Shown one piece after another: positions 42,933 through 51,984 of a stretch of 64,000 nt of DNA (the first letter of the stretch is position 1; every line of letters starts with the position of its first letter). The translations under genes were made by a program, and so were the position numbers. The notes beneath the pieces are model-generated. The model worked only from the letters and a program-made list of their open reading frames with translations. It did not search any database and was not told where the DNA came from. The DNA is from Sutterella faecalis (GTDB lineage: Bacteria; Pseudomonadota; Gammaproteobacteria; Burkholderiales; Burkholderiaceae_F), in the NCBI RefSeq assembly GCF_006337085.1, contig NZ_CP040882.1, forward strand, positions 930,001 through 994,000, written 5' to 3'.

Positions 42933-43490
42933 ATGAAAACCGCACAGGAACTGCGCGTCGGCAATGTCTTCATGGTCGGCAAGGATCCGATGGTCGTCGT
43001 TAAGGCTGAATACTCCAAGGGCGGCCGTGGCGCCTCCACCGTCAAGATGAAGATGAAGAATCTTCTGACGAACGCCACCTCGGAAACCGTCTTCCGCGCT
43101 GACGACAAGTTCGAAGATCTCGTCCTTGACCGCAAGGAAGTGAACTACTCCTACTTTGCCGATCCGCACTATGTCTGGATGGACGGCGAATACAACCAGT
43201 ACGAAGTCGACGCCGACGTGATGGCTGAAGCCCTCAAGTACCTTGAGGACAACATGCCCGCCGAATGCGTCTTCTACGAAGGCCGTCCGATCTCCATCGA
43301 ACTCCCGACGATCCTCGTTCGCGAAATCGTCTACACGGAACCCGCCGTCAAGGGCGATACGTCCGGCAAGGTCATGAAGCCCGCCAAGCTCGCCACCGGC
43401 TATGAGCTCCAGGTTCCGGCCTTCGTCAACACCGGCGACAAGATCGAAATCGATACCCGCACGGGCGAGTACCGCAACCGCGTCAAGTAA
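42933..43490 (+). CDS. efp: Elongation factor P
   Basis: EF-P is a translation factor that rescues ribosomes stalled at consecutive prolines. The 185-residue protein has three beta domains, with the modified loop YSKGGRGAS placing Arg at position 32. That is the EarP-type (arginine rhamnosylation) version rather than the Lys34 EpmA type. The C-terminal signature is GDKIEIDTRTGEYRNRVK. AGAGGAA lies upstream of the ATG. Codon use is strongly biased, as expected for a highly expressed gene. Confidence 0.97.
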   Translation: MKTAQELRVGNVFMVGKDPMVVVKAEYSKGGRGASTVKMKMKNLLTNATSETVFRADDKFEDLVLDRKEVNYSYFADPHYVWMDGEYNQYEVDADVMAEALKYLEDNMPAECVFYEGRPISIELPTILVREIVYTEPAVKGDTSGKVMKPAKLATGYELQVPAFVNTGDKIEIDTRTGEYRNRVK

Positions 43491-43538
43491 TTTGACAGGC
43501 TTGAGGAAGTACTCCTGAGGGTACGTTCCGAAGATCTG

Positions 43539-43577
43539 AAAGCCCGATGCTGAATTCGTTCAGACATCGGGCTTTTT
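43539..43577 (+). terminator. efp terminator
   Basis: AAAGCCCGATG pairs with CATCGGGCTTTTT around a loop, about 50 bases after the efp stop. Confidence 0.88.
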
Positions 43578-43764
43578 GCACTTCCAGCCCACGAGTGGAA
43601 AATGACCACTCTATGGATTCATTTCGGCATTGATGGTTCGCCATGGCCGGATTCGGCTTCGATTTGATCCGCGGCATGCCGCACATTCGCCGTCAACGCA
43701 TCACTTTCTTCGGCTTTCTTTGTTAAGGTGTATGAGGAAGCCCCGAAAAACCGCAAGAAATTCC

Positions 43765-44181
43765 ATGGATATCATCAAAGATAATAAGATGTACATGCAG
43801 ATCGCGCAGATTGCTGCTGAGCGCAGCTATGCAAAGCGCCTGCGCGTAGGCTGCGTCATCGTGAAGAACCATTCCATCATTTCCTTCGGCTGGAACGGCA
43901 TGCCGACCGGATACGACAACTGCTGCGAAATGGAAGTCGACGGCAAGCTCGTCACCCGTCCGGAAGTGCAGCATGCAGAACTCAACGCCATTGCGAAGCT
44001 CGCTGAAAACGGCTACTCCTCAAAGGGCGCGGCAATCTTCATTACGCACAGTCCCTGCATCCACTGCGCGCTCCTCATTCAGAAGTGCGGCATTTCCCAG
44101 GTCTACTATCACGAGCTCTACCGGAGCCGCGAAGGTCTCGAATTTCTCGAGCGAGCCGGTATTGAAGTCCATCAGCTCTGA
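43765..44181 (+). CDS. Deoxycytidylate (dCMP) deaminase family protein
   Basis: This zinc-dependent deaminase converts dCMP to dUMP, supplying dTMP synthesis. The 138-residue protein has the zinc motifs QHAELNAI and SPCIHCALLIQKCGI, and the conserved GWNGMPTGYDNCCE loop of the ComEB/dCMP deaminase group. ATG 43765 gives MDIIKDNKMYMQIAQ. An in-frame ATG at 43732 with AAGG three bases upstream is an alternative. A strong terminator follows. Confidence 0.9.
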   Translation: MDIIKDNKMYMQIAQIAAERSYAKRLRVGCVIVKNHSIISFGWNGMPTGYDNCCEMEVDGKLVTRPEVQHAELNAIAKLAENGYSSKGAAIFITHSPCIHCALLIQKCGISQVYYHELYRSREGLEFLERAGIEVHQL

Positions 44182-44182
44182 A

Positions 44183-44221
44183 AAAAACGGAATCCCCATT
44201 TGCGAAGGGATTCCGTTTTTT
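44183..44221. terminator. Terminator after the dCMP deaminase gene
   Basis: AAAAACGGAATCCC (44183-44196) pairs with GGGATTCCGTTTTT (44207-44220). T or A runs on both sides make it usable by the convergent M20 gene too. Confidence 0.9.
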
Positions 44222-44269
44222 CCGGACCGTCAGAAGGGTCACGTTTCTACTGACGCGAGTGAAGCGCTA

Positions 44270-45373
44270 TCAGCCGAGATGACGCAGCACCATGTTTTCG
44301 AAAACGTTGACGCCGAGCTTGAGAAGCGAATCATCAAAATGCATCGTCGCCGCGTGGAGCCCCGGCGTCGCGCCCACGCCGACGCCGAAGTAGGCGGCCT
44401 TCATTTCGGGGCGATGGAGCTTATAGAAGTGGAAGTCCTCGCCGCCGCCTCCGCAGTCGTGAGCGAGATTTTCTTCGCCCGCAGTCTCGCGGATCGCATC
44501 TGCAACCTCTGCGGTGAAGTCGTCGTCGTACCAGCAGGCCGGGCATAAGGAATTTCGAATCAGCTTTCCCTTTGCGCCGAAGGCTGCCGCAGTGCCGTTC
44601 ACAACCTCTTCCATGCGCTTCAACAGCGCATCCATCAAGTCGTTCGTCTGCGCACGAACGTCGAAGGTAATGCGGGCCTTATCGGGAACCGTATTGGTTG
44701 CTCCCGCGTCGGCATGAATCTGCGTGGCCTTGGACGACCATGACATCTTCGGATCAAGCCAGATCGCCTGAACGCCCTCGATGACGGCGCAGGAAACATC
44801 AATCGCGTTGATGCCGAGATGCGGCCGCGAGGCGTGAGCACCGCGGCCCTCAATTTCGACAAAGACGGTAGCGGAAGCCGTGTGGCGGACTGCCGGGCAA
44901 AGCTTCCCTGCAGGCACATCCTGAATCGGGCGAATATGAGCGCCGAGGATCATGTCCACGTCGTCGATGACGCCCGCCCTGATCATTTCGGGAGCACCCT
45001 CGATCGTTTCCTCGGCAGGCTGGAAGAGGAGCTTCAGCGTGCCGCGGCGGACATTGTCCTTCAGGCGGCTTGCCGCTGCAAGCAGCATTGCCGTGTGGCC
45101 GTCGTGCCCGCAGGCGTGAATGCAGCAGGGCTTGCCGTCAATTACGAAAGGAAGCGCATCCATATCCGCACGAAGCATCATCACGGGACCGGGTTCCTTG
45201 CCGCGAATGATGCCGAGAACCCCGGTTGTTCCGCCCACATTGCGGTGGGTCTCAATCCCGAGTGCTTCAAGCTTCTCTGCAACATACGCGGCGGTCTTCT
45301 CTTCATGGAGCGCAAGTTCGGGCATCTCGTGAAGTTCGCGGCGAAGCGCCTGGGGATCATAAATCTCTGCCAT
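44270..45373 (-). CDS. M20D-family amidohydrolase (N-acyl-amino-acid/hippurate hydrolase-like)
   Basis: This 367-residue zinc amidohydrolase has LRADMDALPFVIDG, HACGHDGHTAMLL and FQPAEETIEGAPEMI, the metal and catalytic-base motifs of the IAA-amino acid hydrolase/hippuricase group. The lid domain segment is GRGAHASRPHLGINAIDVSC. It is alone on the minus strand between convergent and divergent plus-strand genes. It should release amino acids from N-acyl conjugates; the natural substrate is unknown. Confidence 0.88.
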   Translation of the reverse strand: MAEIYDPQALRRELHEMPELALHEEKTAAYVAEKLEALGIETHRNVGGTTGVLGIIRGKEPGPVMMLRADMDALPFVIDGKPCCIHACGHDGHTAMLLAAASRLKDNVRRGTLKLLFQPAEETIEGAPEMIRAGVIDDVDMILGAHIRPIQDVPAGKLCPAVRHTASATVFVEIEGRGAHASRPHLGINAIDVSCAVIEGVQAIWLDPKMSWSSKATQIHADAGATNTVPDKARITFDVRAQTNDLMDALLKRMEEVVNGTAAAFGAKGKLIRNSLCPACWYDDDFTAEVADAIRETAGEENLAHDCGGGGEDFHFYKLHRPEMKAAYFGVGVGATPGLHAATMHFDDSLLKLGVNVFENMVLRHLG

Positions 45374-45522
45374 AAGGAATACTCTGAAAGGAATAGTTGA
45401 TGCACCTCACGCGCATCATTCTCAAGCGGGGGAAAGGAACTGCATAATCTCTTCTTTCCCGCGCCGCAGCTTTTCTGCGTGCGGTCCCTTTTGCTTTATA
45501 CGCTTTTTTCCCGGTCAGAGAC

Positions 45523-45921
45523 ATGCCGAACGCTTCTACACCCGCGGGACGAGACAGAATGTCGCGCTTGAAAGACATCCCGAGACTTCGCGAGGAAGCG
45601 GAAACCATCCGCGTCATGACGGGCGAATACTGCGCACACTTTCACGGCACGGACGGGAAGAACCTCTGCCCGGCGTGCAGGGAATTTCTTGCCTACGCCC
45701 TCAAGCGCCTCGCCTGCTGCCCCTACGGCGGCGAAAAACCCGTCTGCGGGAAATGCAAAATCCATTGCTATAAGCCAGCGGAGCGCGAAACCGCGAGAAG
45801 CATCATGCGCTGGGCAGGCCCGCGCCTCATGTGGACGCATCCGAAGATGGCCTTCATTCACCTTCTGGATCTGAGGCGGGAAGCCCCGGAAAAGCCCCGC
45901 AACAAGGCGGCCAAGTCCTGA
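45523..45921 (+). CDS. Nitrous-oxide-stimulated-promoter family protein
   Basis: The 132-residue cytoplasmic protein has conserved Cys clusters: YCAHFHGT, LCPACREFLAYALKRLACC and KPVCGKCKIHCYKP. The helix RSIMRWAGPRLMWTHPKMAF then follows. This is the pattern of the small family first linked to a nitrous-oxide-stimulated promoter, and the cysteines probably bind metal. The molecular function is unknown. ATG 45523 is used; an in-frame ATG lies at 45559. A small membrane-protein gene follows 17 bases later. Confidence 0.8.
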   Translation: MPNASTPAGRDRMSRLKDIPRLREEAETIRVMTGEYCAHFHGTDGKNLCPACREFLAYALKRLACCPYGGEKPVCGKCKIHCYKPAERETARSIMRWAGPRLMWTHPKMAFIHLLDLRREAPEKPRNKAAKS

Positions 45922-45938
45922 ACGTCCGGTTTTTTGAA

Positions 45939-46268
45939 ATGCTTCTTCTGATTCTTCCGATCCTCGCCCATGCGCTCATGACCGCGCACCTCCTCTTCAA
46001 CGGCTTCGGCATCTGGTCCTTTGCGCCGCTTCTCGCGGTGATCCCGCTCTTCATCCGGCGCCCCGCAATGATCCGGCTCGAAAGCTTGCTCCTCCTCCTA
46101 TGGGGTGCGGAATGGCTTCGCGCGGACTATGCGCTCGTCATGCGCCGCATGGCCTGGGGAGAGCCGTGGGTTACCGCCGCCCTCATTCTCGGCGCCGTCG
46201 CCCTCTTTTCCTTCCTCTCGGCGTTCGTTTTCAAAGCACCGAAACTGCAGCGCTTCTACAGAAAATAA
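45939..46268 (+). CDS. Small membrane protein
   Basis: The 109-residue protein has three to four hydrophobic helices (MLLLILPILAHALMTAHLLF; RLESLLLLLWGAEWLRADYA; WVTAALILGAVALFSFLSAF) and a basic C-terminus. No family was recognised. It follows the nitrous-oxide-stimulated-promoter family gene closely and is probably co-transcribed. The ATG at 45939 lacks a strong ribosome site, so the start is uncertain. Confidence 0.6.
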   Translation: MLLLILPILAHALMTAHLLFNGFGIWSFAPLLAVIPLFIRRPAMIRLESLLLLLWGAEWLRADYALVMRRMAWGEPWVTAALILGAVALFSFLSAFVFKAPKLQRFYRK

Positions 46269-46339
46269 CCATATTTTTCAATGTAAAACAATAAGATCTA
46301 TCGTTTCTACTCAGGGCGACCATTTGTCGACATGATGTA

Positions 46340-46399
46340 ACAATTTGTATCTGCAGTTTGACTCTAAGGACATCTATCTATAAAGTCTCGACAATTTGT
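46340..46399 (+). promoter_or_regulatory. Promoter with flanking ACAATTTGT repeats before the amidohydrolase-PRTase pair
   Basis: TTGACT (46358-46363) and TATAAA (46379-46384) are spaced by a short 15 bases. ACAATTTGT occurs at 46340-46348, just upstream of the -35 box, and again at 46391-46399, just downstream of the -10 box. Paired repeats on both sides of a promoter look like a repressor operator. Confidence 0.5.
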
Positions 46400-46482
46400 G
46401 CTGAGGAAACGCAGTCATGCGTACCCGGCTAATTCGTGAGGTTTTCTCCAATCAAAATCCCCCACTGGAAGGAGACAAGTCA

Positions 46483-47478
46483 ATGTCCACGACTGACAAC
46501 GCCCCTCTGACGATCCGCGACATGATCGAGCCCGCGATCAAGGCCGCCGGCGGCTGGGTCAATACCCATGCGCATGCCGACCGCGCCTACACCCTTTCGC
46601 CCGACGTGCTTGAAATGCGCCGCACCTGCACGCTGCAGCAGAAATGGGACGCGCTCGACCGCCTGAAGCGCGAATCGACGGAAGAAGATTTCTACCGCCG
46701 CTTCTCCATCTTCTTCGAAAATCAGATCGCTCAGGGCGTCACGGCGCTTGCGACCTTCGTCGACATTGACCCGCAGTCCGAAGACCGCGCCATCAAGGCC
46801 GGCATCCGCGCCCGCGAACACTACAAGGACCAGCTCACGGTCAAGTTCGCCAACCAGACGCTCAAGGGCGTGATTCATCCGGAAGCCCGCAAGTGGTTCG
46901 ACATCGGCGCCGAACTCGTGGACATCATCGGTGCGCTTCCGAAGCGCGATGAACGCGACTACGGCAAGGGCGACGAAGCCTTCGACATCATCCTTTCGAC
47001 GGCCAAGCGCCTCAACAAGATGGTTCACGTGCACGTCGACCAGTTCAACGAATCCCTCGAATACGAAACCGAGCAGCTCTGCGAAAAGACGATCGAGCAC
47101 GGCATGGAAGGACGCGTCGTCGCCATTCACGGCATCTCGATCGGCGCGCACTCGAAAGCCTACCGCCAGCGTCTCTACGCGCTCATGAAGAAGGCGGGCG
47201 TCATGATGATTGCCTGCCCGACCGCCTGGATCGATACGCCGCGCTCCGAAGAGCTCGTTCCGATGCACAACTCCATGACCCCGGTCGACGAACTCGTTCC
47301 CGCCGGCATCACGGTTGCGCTCGGCACGGACAATGTCTGCGACGCCATGGTTCCCTGGAATGCCGGCGACATGTGGCACGAAATGACGACCCTTGCCACG
47401 GGCTGCCGCTTCGACTACTTCGATGAACTCGTGAAGATCGCTACGGTGAACGGCCGCAAAGTGATCGGCATCGATTAA
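46483..47478 (+). CDS. Amidohydrolase-superfamily protein (cytosine-deaminase-like)
   Basis: This metal-dependent hydrolase of 331 residues has the TIM-barrel amidohydrolase metal motifs WVNTHAHADRAYTLS, MVHVHVDQFNE, AIHGISIGAH and LGTDNVCDAMVP, in the order seen in cytosine/isocytosine deaminase-type enzymes. The ATG at 46483 has AAGGAG eight bases upstream; the in-frame extension to 46417 is leader. It is followed after 30 bases by an orotate-PRTase-like gene. A base deaminated or opened by this enzyme could be salvaged by the PRTase; that coupling is inferred. Confidence 0.8.
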   Translation: MSTTDNAPLTIRDMIEPAIKAAGGWVNTHAHADRAYTLSPDVLEMRRTCTLQQKWDALDRLKRESTEEDFYRRFSIFFENQIAQGVTALATFVDIDPQSEDRAIKAGIRAREHYKDQLTVKFANQTLKGVIHPEARKWFDIGAELVDIIGALPKRDERDYGKGDEAFDIILSTAKRLNKMVHVHVDQFNESLEYETEQLCEKTIEHGMEGRVVAIHGISIGAHSKAYRQRLYALMKKAGVMMIACPTAWIDTPRSEELVPMHNSMTPVDELVPAGITVALGTDNVCDAMVPWNAGDMWHEMTTLATGCRFDYFDELVKIATVNGRKVIGID

Positions 47479-47508
47479 CACCCATCGTGACCTGGAGCCA
47501 AATAGAAA

Positions 47509-48183
47509 ATGTACGTTTCACCCATCGCCAATGACATTCTCGCCGGCCACCTGATCAACTACGGTGCCGTTTCCTTCATGACGGATGCGCCGATGCGCCT
47601 CAAGTCGGGCCTCGTCACGCCGATCTACGTCGACAACCGTTCGCTCACGGGCCATCCGGACGCCTGGCGCGACATCATTGAGACCACGTGCTCGCGCATC
47701 GCGCAGCTCGGCCTCAAGTTCGACATCATCGCGGGCGTTGAAGGCGCGGGCGTCTCCCACGCCGCCGCGCTTGCCTATCGTCTCGGCAAGCCCTCGATCT
47801 TCGTGCGTCAGCGCGCCAAGACCTACGGCGACCACAGCCGCGTTGAAGGCACTTCGGTGAAGGGCAAGCGCGTCCTCATCATCGAAGACCACATCTCCAC
47901 GGGTCTTTCGCTCCTCTCCGCCGTCGAAGGCCTCAAGGTCGAAGGCGCGATCGTTGAGGACTGCCTTGCGATCACGAGCTTCGGCATCGATGAGACGACG
48001 AAGCTCTTCGAGAAGGAAAACGTCACCTGCCACGAACTTCTCGACTTCACGCTCGTGCTCGAGAAGGCCGTTGAAGTGGGCAAGATCGACGACGCGAAGA
48101 AGATGCTCCTCATCGACTGGCTTGCGAACCCCTGGACCTGGGCGGCTCGCAACGGCCTCACGCCGACGGGCAATGAAAACTGA
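47509..48183 (+). CDS. Orotate phosphoribosyltransferase-like protein
   Basis: The 224-residue type I PRTase has the PRPP-binding motif RVLIIEDHISTGLS. Its upstream substrate regions are SGLVTPIYVDNRSLTGHP and GVEGAGVSHAAALAYRLGKP, like OPRTase (PyrE). Position next to an amidohydrolase rather than other pyr genes suggests salvage of a pyrimidine-like base rather than de novo synthesis, but genuine PyrE activity is possible. A terminator follows at 48214. Confidence 0.82.
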   Translation: MYVSPIANDILAGHLINYGAVSFMTDAPMRLKSGLVTPIYVDNRSLTGHPDAWRDIIETTCSRIAQLGLKFDIIAGVEGAGVSHAAALAYRLGKPSIFVRQRAKTYGDHSRVEGTSVKGKRVLIIEDHISTGLSLLSAVEGLKVEGAIVEDCLAITSFGIDETTKLFEKENVTCHELLDFTLVLEKAVEVGKIDDAKKMLLIDWLANPWTWAARNGLTPTGNEN

Positions 48184-48213
48184 TAGAGACGCTTCCTAGC
48201 GATCTTCATTCGG

Positions 48214-48256
48214 AACCGCTGCTGATTCCTCATCGGACCGGCAGCGGTTTTCTTTT
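48214..48256 (+). terminator. Terminator of the amidohydrolase-PRTase operon
   Basis: AACCGCTGC (48214-48222) pairs with GCAGCGGTT (48241-48249) and is followed by a T-rich tract. Confidence 0.85.
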
Positions 48257-48384
48257 GCGCATTCCCGTGTCGGAAAAGTCGCAAAATGACTTTTCTGCAA
48301 GCATTGGATGCACTATCGGCGCGCTAAAATTTTCTTTTGCATCCTGTTCCTTCACCGGCTTCGCTTTTTTCTCCCCCACCATTC

Positions 48385-49044
48385 ATGAAGTACCTCATCG
48401 TTGACGACCACGCCCTCATCACGGGCGCCCTTTCGCTGATGCTTGAAGACCGCGACCCGGAGGCGGAGGTCCACACAGCCGCTACCGCCCGCGAAGCGCT
48501 TGATCTCGTGAATCGCGAGGGCGATGCCGATCTCCTCATCCTGGACCTCTCAATGCCGGACGTCACCGGCACGGAACTCATGGAAGAGATCGTCCGCATG
48601 CAGCCGATGCTCAAAATCCTGGTCGTTTCGGGGCTCGCCGACCAGGAGAGCATCATGCGCGTGCTTCAGCTCGGCGCCGCCGGTTTTGTGCCGAAGTCGC
48701 TCGACACCGAAATGCTCGGAAACGCCATTGACTTCGTGCTGAAGGGAGGCGTCTTCATCCCGTCGAAGCTCCTCACGGAATCCCAGAGGGTCGGGTTCTT
48801 CACCCGCACGGCGGCGCACCTGAAGTCGAGCGCTGAAGAGCCCGTGCACCTTACCGAACGCCAGAAGGACGTGCTTGCGCTCCTCGCTCAGGGCGCCCCC
48901 ATCAAGCGCATCTGCCGCGAACTCGATCTCTCCGAAGGCACCGTGAAGACCCATGTTGCGGCGATCTATCGCGCATTCGGCGCTTCAAACCGCACGGAGG
49001 CGCTTCTTGCCGCGAGGCGCGCCGGGTTCGACATTGACCTGTGA
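48385..49044 (+). CDS. NarL/LuxR-type response regulator
   Basis: This two-component regulator of 219 residues has a receiver domain with VDDHALI, the phosphoacceptor Asp in LLILDLSMPD, and VVSGLADQE and FVPKS switch residues. A C-terminal LuxR helix-turn-helix follows (LTERQKDVLALLAQGAPIKR, then LSEGTVKTHVAAIYRAFG). The ATG at 48385 (MKYLIVDDH) has no good ribosome site. It converges on the hybrid histidine kinase at 49079, the likely partner. Confidence 0.92.
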   Translation: MKYLIVDDHALITGALSLMLEDRDPEAEVHTAATAREALDLVNREGDADLLILDLSMPDVTGTELMEEIVRMQPMLKILVVSGLADQESIMRVLQLGAAGFVPKSLDTEMLGNAIDFVLKGGVFIPSKLLTESQRVGFFTRTAAHLKSSAEEPVHLTERQKDVLALLAQGAPIKRICRELDLSEGTVKTHVAAIYRAFGASNRTEALLAARRAGFDIDL

Positions 49045-49078
49045 CGCGCTTGAGGCCAATTAAATCCTTTAAAAGACC

Positions 49079-51010
49079 TTACGCTCCCGGAGCGTCCGGC
49101 TGAGCTTCCTCAGCACGCGCAACTGAAATTGCAGCGGGTTCAACGCTTGCGGCAGCGCGCGCAATCGCGGCATTCAGCGCGACATCGGATGCGGGCTTCT
49201 GAAGGATGACGGGCATTCCTTTCGGAACCGGCTTTCCCGACTGCTTTCTCTCCCGATAATCGGCTTCAATCAGATCTCGCGCCACGGCAGTAAGAAGAAC
49301 CGTCGGTATTTCCGCGCCGAGGCCGGCCTCAAGAAGGCCGGCCGCAGCCAGTCCCGTCACCTCGCCGTCTCCGAGGTTGTAGTCGGAAAGGAGAATCAGC
49401 CGTCCCCTGCGGGCACGCAGATCCTTCACCCGCTCAAGGAGGTCGTCCGCCCACGCTTCCGCGGCAATCACTTCCGCACCCCAGCTCGCGAGCTTGGCGC
49501 AGAGCGCTTCCTTGACGAAGGGATTGTCCTCGAGAAGAAGCGCTGCACCCTCAAGCCGCTCGATCAATTCGCTCGGCGGCGTGGCTTTCTCAAGGTACTT
49601 CACCTGCTCGCTCTCGTCGAGATTGAGGCCGAGCCGGAAAACGCTCCCCCGCCCCGGGTGCGAGCCGATCGAGAGATCAATGCCGAGCTGCCGGCAGATG
49701 CCCTTCACAATGGAGAGGCCGAGCCCAAAGCCGTCGCCGGGATTGCGCTTCCCGGCGGCCCCGCGGTAGAAGGTTTCAAATATCCGCCTCTTTTCTTCCG
49801 CCGTCAGACCCGGTCCTGCGTCGTAGACGCCGAGCGTCACGCGCGAGCGCCCGATCCGGCGCGCAGCCACCACCACTTCGGCTCCGGGCTTCTCGGTATA
49901 GCGGATGGCATTCGTGATCAGATTCTGCAATGCCCGGCGAAGCATGAGCCGGTCCGTGGTAACGGTCGCCGATATCGGCCGAACGCGAAGCCTCAGGCCT
50001 TTCTGTCGCGCAACCGGCCCGAATTCGCGCTCAATATCGGAAAAAAGCTCCGGAATGGAAATGGCTTCCGGGTGCAGCTCAAGGCGCCCGAACTCCATGC
50101 GCGTCACTTCCAGAACCTGCTCGACCAGGGTCGAGATCGAACTTGAGGTTCTTGTGATCTGCTCGATCACGGGCGCCGTCTGAGGCGTCGCCCGGCGCTT
50201 GAGGATGTCGAGAAAAATCCCCATCGCCTGCAGGGGCTGCCTCAGGTCATGATTCGCGGCAGCAAAGAACTGCGCGCGCCGCTCGCTTTCCTGCTGCGTT
50301 TTCCGGCGCGCGGCTTCAGAGCGCGAAACTTCGACCTTGAGCCGCTGCACGAGCCGCTCGTTCTGGTCGTCGTTCAGAATGGCCGAGAGCATCATCTCGT
50401 TGAGCCTGCGCCCGGAATAGAGCACGAACCCCGTGACGACAAGGAGAATGAGCGCCATGATGGTCTGCGAAATGCCGTACTGGGCGGCAACGGAAACCGT
50501 CACGGGCGCGAGCGACAGGAGCGTGAAGGCGGTTAGCGACGGCATCCAGCAGGAATAGACGGGCCAGCTCGCAAAAGTAACGGCAACGATCACCGCCACC
50601 ACAACCACCTGATAGATCCCGGACTGAGGGAGCATCAATGCTGCGCCTGCGCCGCCCCAGATCAGTCCAGCGCTCGAAGCAAGAATCGTCCACCGTCGGA
50701 TCCAGAGCCGAACGCGTTCCGCTTTTCTCGGATCCCGCCAGAAGGAGCGCACGAAAGCGAGCGAAATCCAGAGCTGCAGCAGCCCGAAAACCGCCCAGAC
50801 GATCAGCCCCGATCTCGGCGCCTCGGTCGACCAGAAGGCGGCGGCGATGCCCGCCATGCCGATGAACTGAGCGGCAAGCGCTACCGGATAGAGCTTGAGC
50901 GATGTGAGAAAGAGCTTCACGAGCGTGCGAGCGGTAATGCTGCGCGAGGTCGGCAGGCTCATGAATGCCCTGAGAAAGTCGAAGATCGATCGGCGCGAAG
51001 CGAGCGTCAT
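49079..51010 (-). CDS. Hybrid sensor histidine kinase with C-terminal receiver
   Basis: The 643-residue membrane kinase has about six to seven N-terminal helices up to residue 210 and a short coiled coil. The HisKA motif AANHDLRQPLQAMGIFLDI carries the phospho-His near residue 254. HATPase boxes follow (NLITNAIRYTEKPG, YDAGPGLT, GFGLGLSIVKGI). The C-terminal receiver keeps LLEDN, LLSDYNLGDGEVTG, LLTA and LQKPA, so it looks functional. It overlaps ldcA by four bases and is thus third in tadA-ldcA-kinase. The signal is unknown; no PAS or periplasmic domain is seen. Confidence 0.9.
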   Translation of the reverse strand: MTLASRRSIFDFLRAFMSLPTSRSITARTLVKLFLTSLKLYPVALAAQFIGMAGIAAAFWSTEAPRSGLIVWAVFGLLQLWISLAFVRSFWRDPRKAERVRLWIRRWTILASSAGLIWGGAGAALMLPQSGIYQVVVVAVIVAVTFASWPVYSCWMPSLTAFTLLSLAPVTVSVAAQYGISQTIMALILLVVTGFVLYSGRRLNEMMLSAILNDDQNERLVQRLKVEVSRSEAARRKTQQESERRAQFFAAANHDLRQPLQAMGIFLDILKRRATPQTAPVIEQITRTSSSISTLVEQVLEVTRMEFGRLELHPEAISIPELFSDIEREFGPVARQKGLRLRVRPISATVTTDRLMLRRALQNLITNAIRYTEKPGAEVVVAARRIGRSRVTLGVYDAGPGLTAEEKRRIFETFYRGAAGKRNPGDGFGLGLSIVKGICRQLGIDLSIGSHPGRGSVFRLGLNLDESEQVKYLEKATPPSELIERLEGAALLLEDNPFVKEALCAKLASWGAEVIAAEAWADDLLERVKDLRARRGRLILLSDYNLGDGEVTGLAAAGLLEAGLGAEIPTVLLTAVARDLIEADYRERKQSGKPVPKGMPVILQKPASDVALNAAIARAAASVEPAAISVARAEEAQPDAPGA

Positions 51011-51984
51011 GACGGCATGCTCCAGGTGAGCGCGGCACTTGAGCCTTCGAGCACGAATTCCGCCGGAAGCCCCACGGGGAGCGTCGCCTTTCTCTCAATA
51101 TGACCGAAGGGGAGCCCCGTCGCCATCGGAATGCTCTGCGGGAGCCGCGAGCGGATATAGCTCAGCGTGCGCGCCAGCGTCTGGTCGCCCTCGAAGCGCA
51201 CGGCGTCGTCCGCATTCGTAAAGGCGCCCAGAAGTATCGCCTTCTGCTTATGGAGAATCCCGGCCTCAAGGAGCGTGAGGAGCATTCGTTCAACGCGATA
51301 AGCCGCTTCGCCCACGTCTTCGAGAAAGAGGATGCCGCCCTCTGTTTCCCGCTCCGGGAACCAGGGCGTGCCGAGAAGACTCTCAATGAGGCAGAGATTG
51401 CCGCCCCAGAGCGTGCCGACCGCGCGGAACTTCGCGCTTCCTCCGCCAAGCAGGGCGGGATCAGCTTCCCAAACGAGCGGACCGGGATTTTCGCCAAAAA
51501 CGACGCGGAAGCGCTCCACCATAAAGGGATCGGGATTCGCAAAGCTCATCAGCATCGGCCCCTGCCAGGAAAAGCGCCCGGTCTTCGCAAGAAGCGCAAG
51601 ATTGAAGGCTGTAAAGTCGGAAAAACCCACTGCGGGCACCCGGGCTGAAGCGATTTTGTCCCAGTCGAGAAGGTGAAGCACTTGCGTCATGCCGTAGCCG
51701 CCGCGAAGCGGCATCACGAGGTCGGCATCCGTCGATAGAAGCGCCGTCTCGAAATCGCGCGCGCGGACTTCGTCCGTTCCGGCAAAGCGCGCCGTCTGCT
51801 CGAAAACGCCCCCCATGAGGGTCGGAATCATGCCGAGCGATTCGATGGAGGCAATGGCCTTTTCGCGCCGTTCATGATCGATCTCTCCCCCTCGCGTGAG
51901 GACCTGGTAGGAAGGCGCCGGGATGATCACGCGGCGGGGAGGCTCAAAAGGCTTCAAAGCGCCGGAATCTGCTTGCTTCGTCAT
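51007..51984 (-). CDS. ldcA: LD-carboxypeptidase (muramoyltetrapeptide carboxypeptidase, S66)
   Basis: LdcA removes the terminal D-Ala from recycled murein tetrapeptides in the cytoplasm. The 325-residue protein has the S66 nucleophile in VGFSDFTAFNL, the conserved ADLVMPLRGGYGMTQVL loop, and the later Glu and His regions (LFLEDVGEAAYRVERM and GLPFGHIERKATLPVG). It overlaps both tadA (upstream) and the hybrid kinase gene (downstream) by ATGA. Confidence 0.92.
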   Translation of the reverse strand: MTKQADSGALKPFEPPRRVIIPAPSYQVLTRGGEIDHERREKAIASIESLGMIPTLMGGVFEQTARFAGTDEVRARDFETALLSTDADLVMPLRGGYGMTQVLHLLDWDKIASARVPAVGFSDFTAFNLALLAKTGRFSWQGPMLMSFANPDPFMVERFRVVFGENPGPLVWEADPALLGGGSAKFRAVGTLWGGNLCLIESLLGTPWFPERETEGGILFLEDVGEAAYRVERMLLTLLEAGILHKQKAILLGAFTNADDAVRFEGDQTLARTLSYIRSRLPQSIPMATGLPFGHIERKATLPVGLPAEFVLEGSSAALTWSMPS

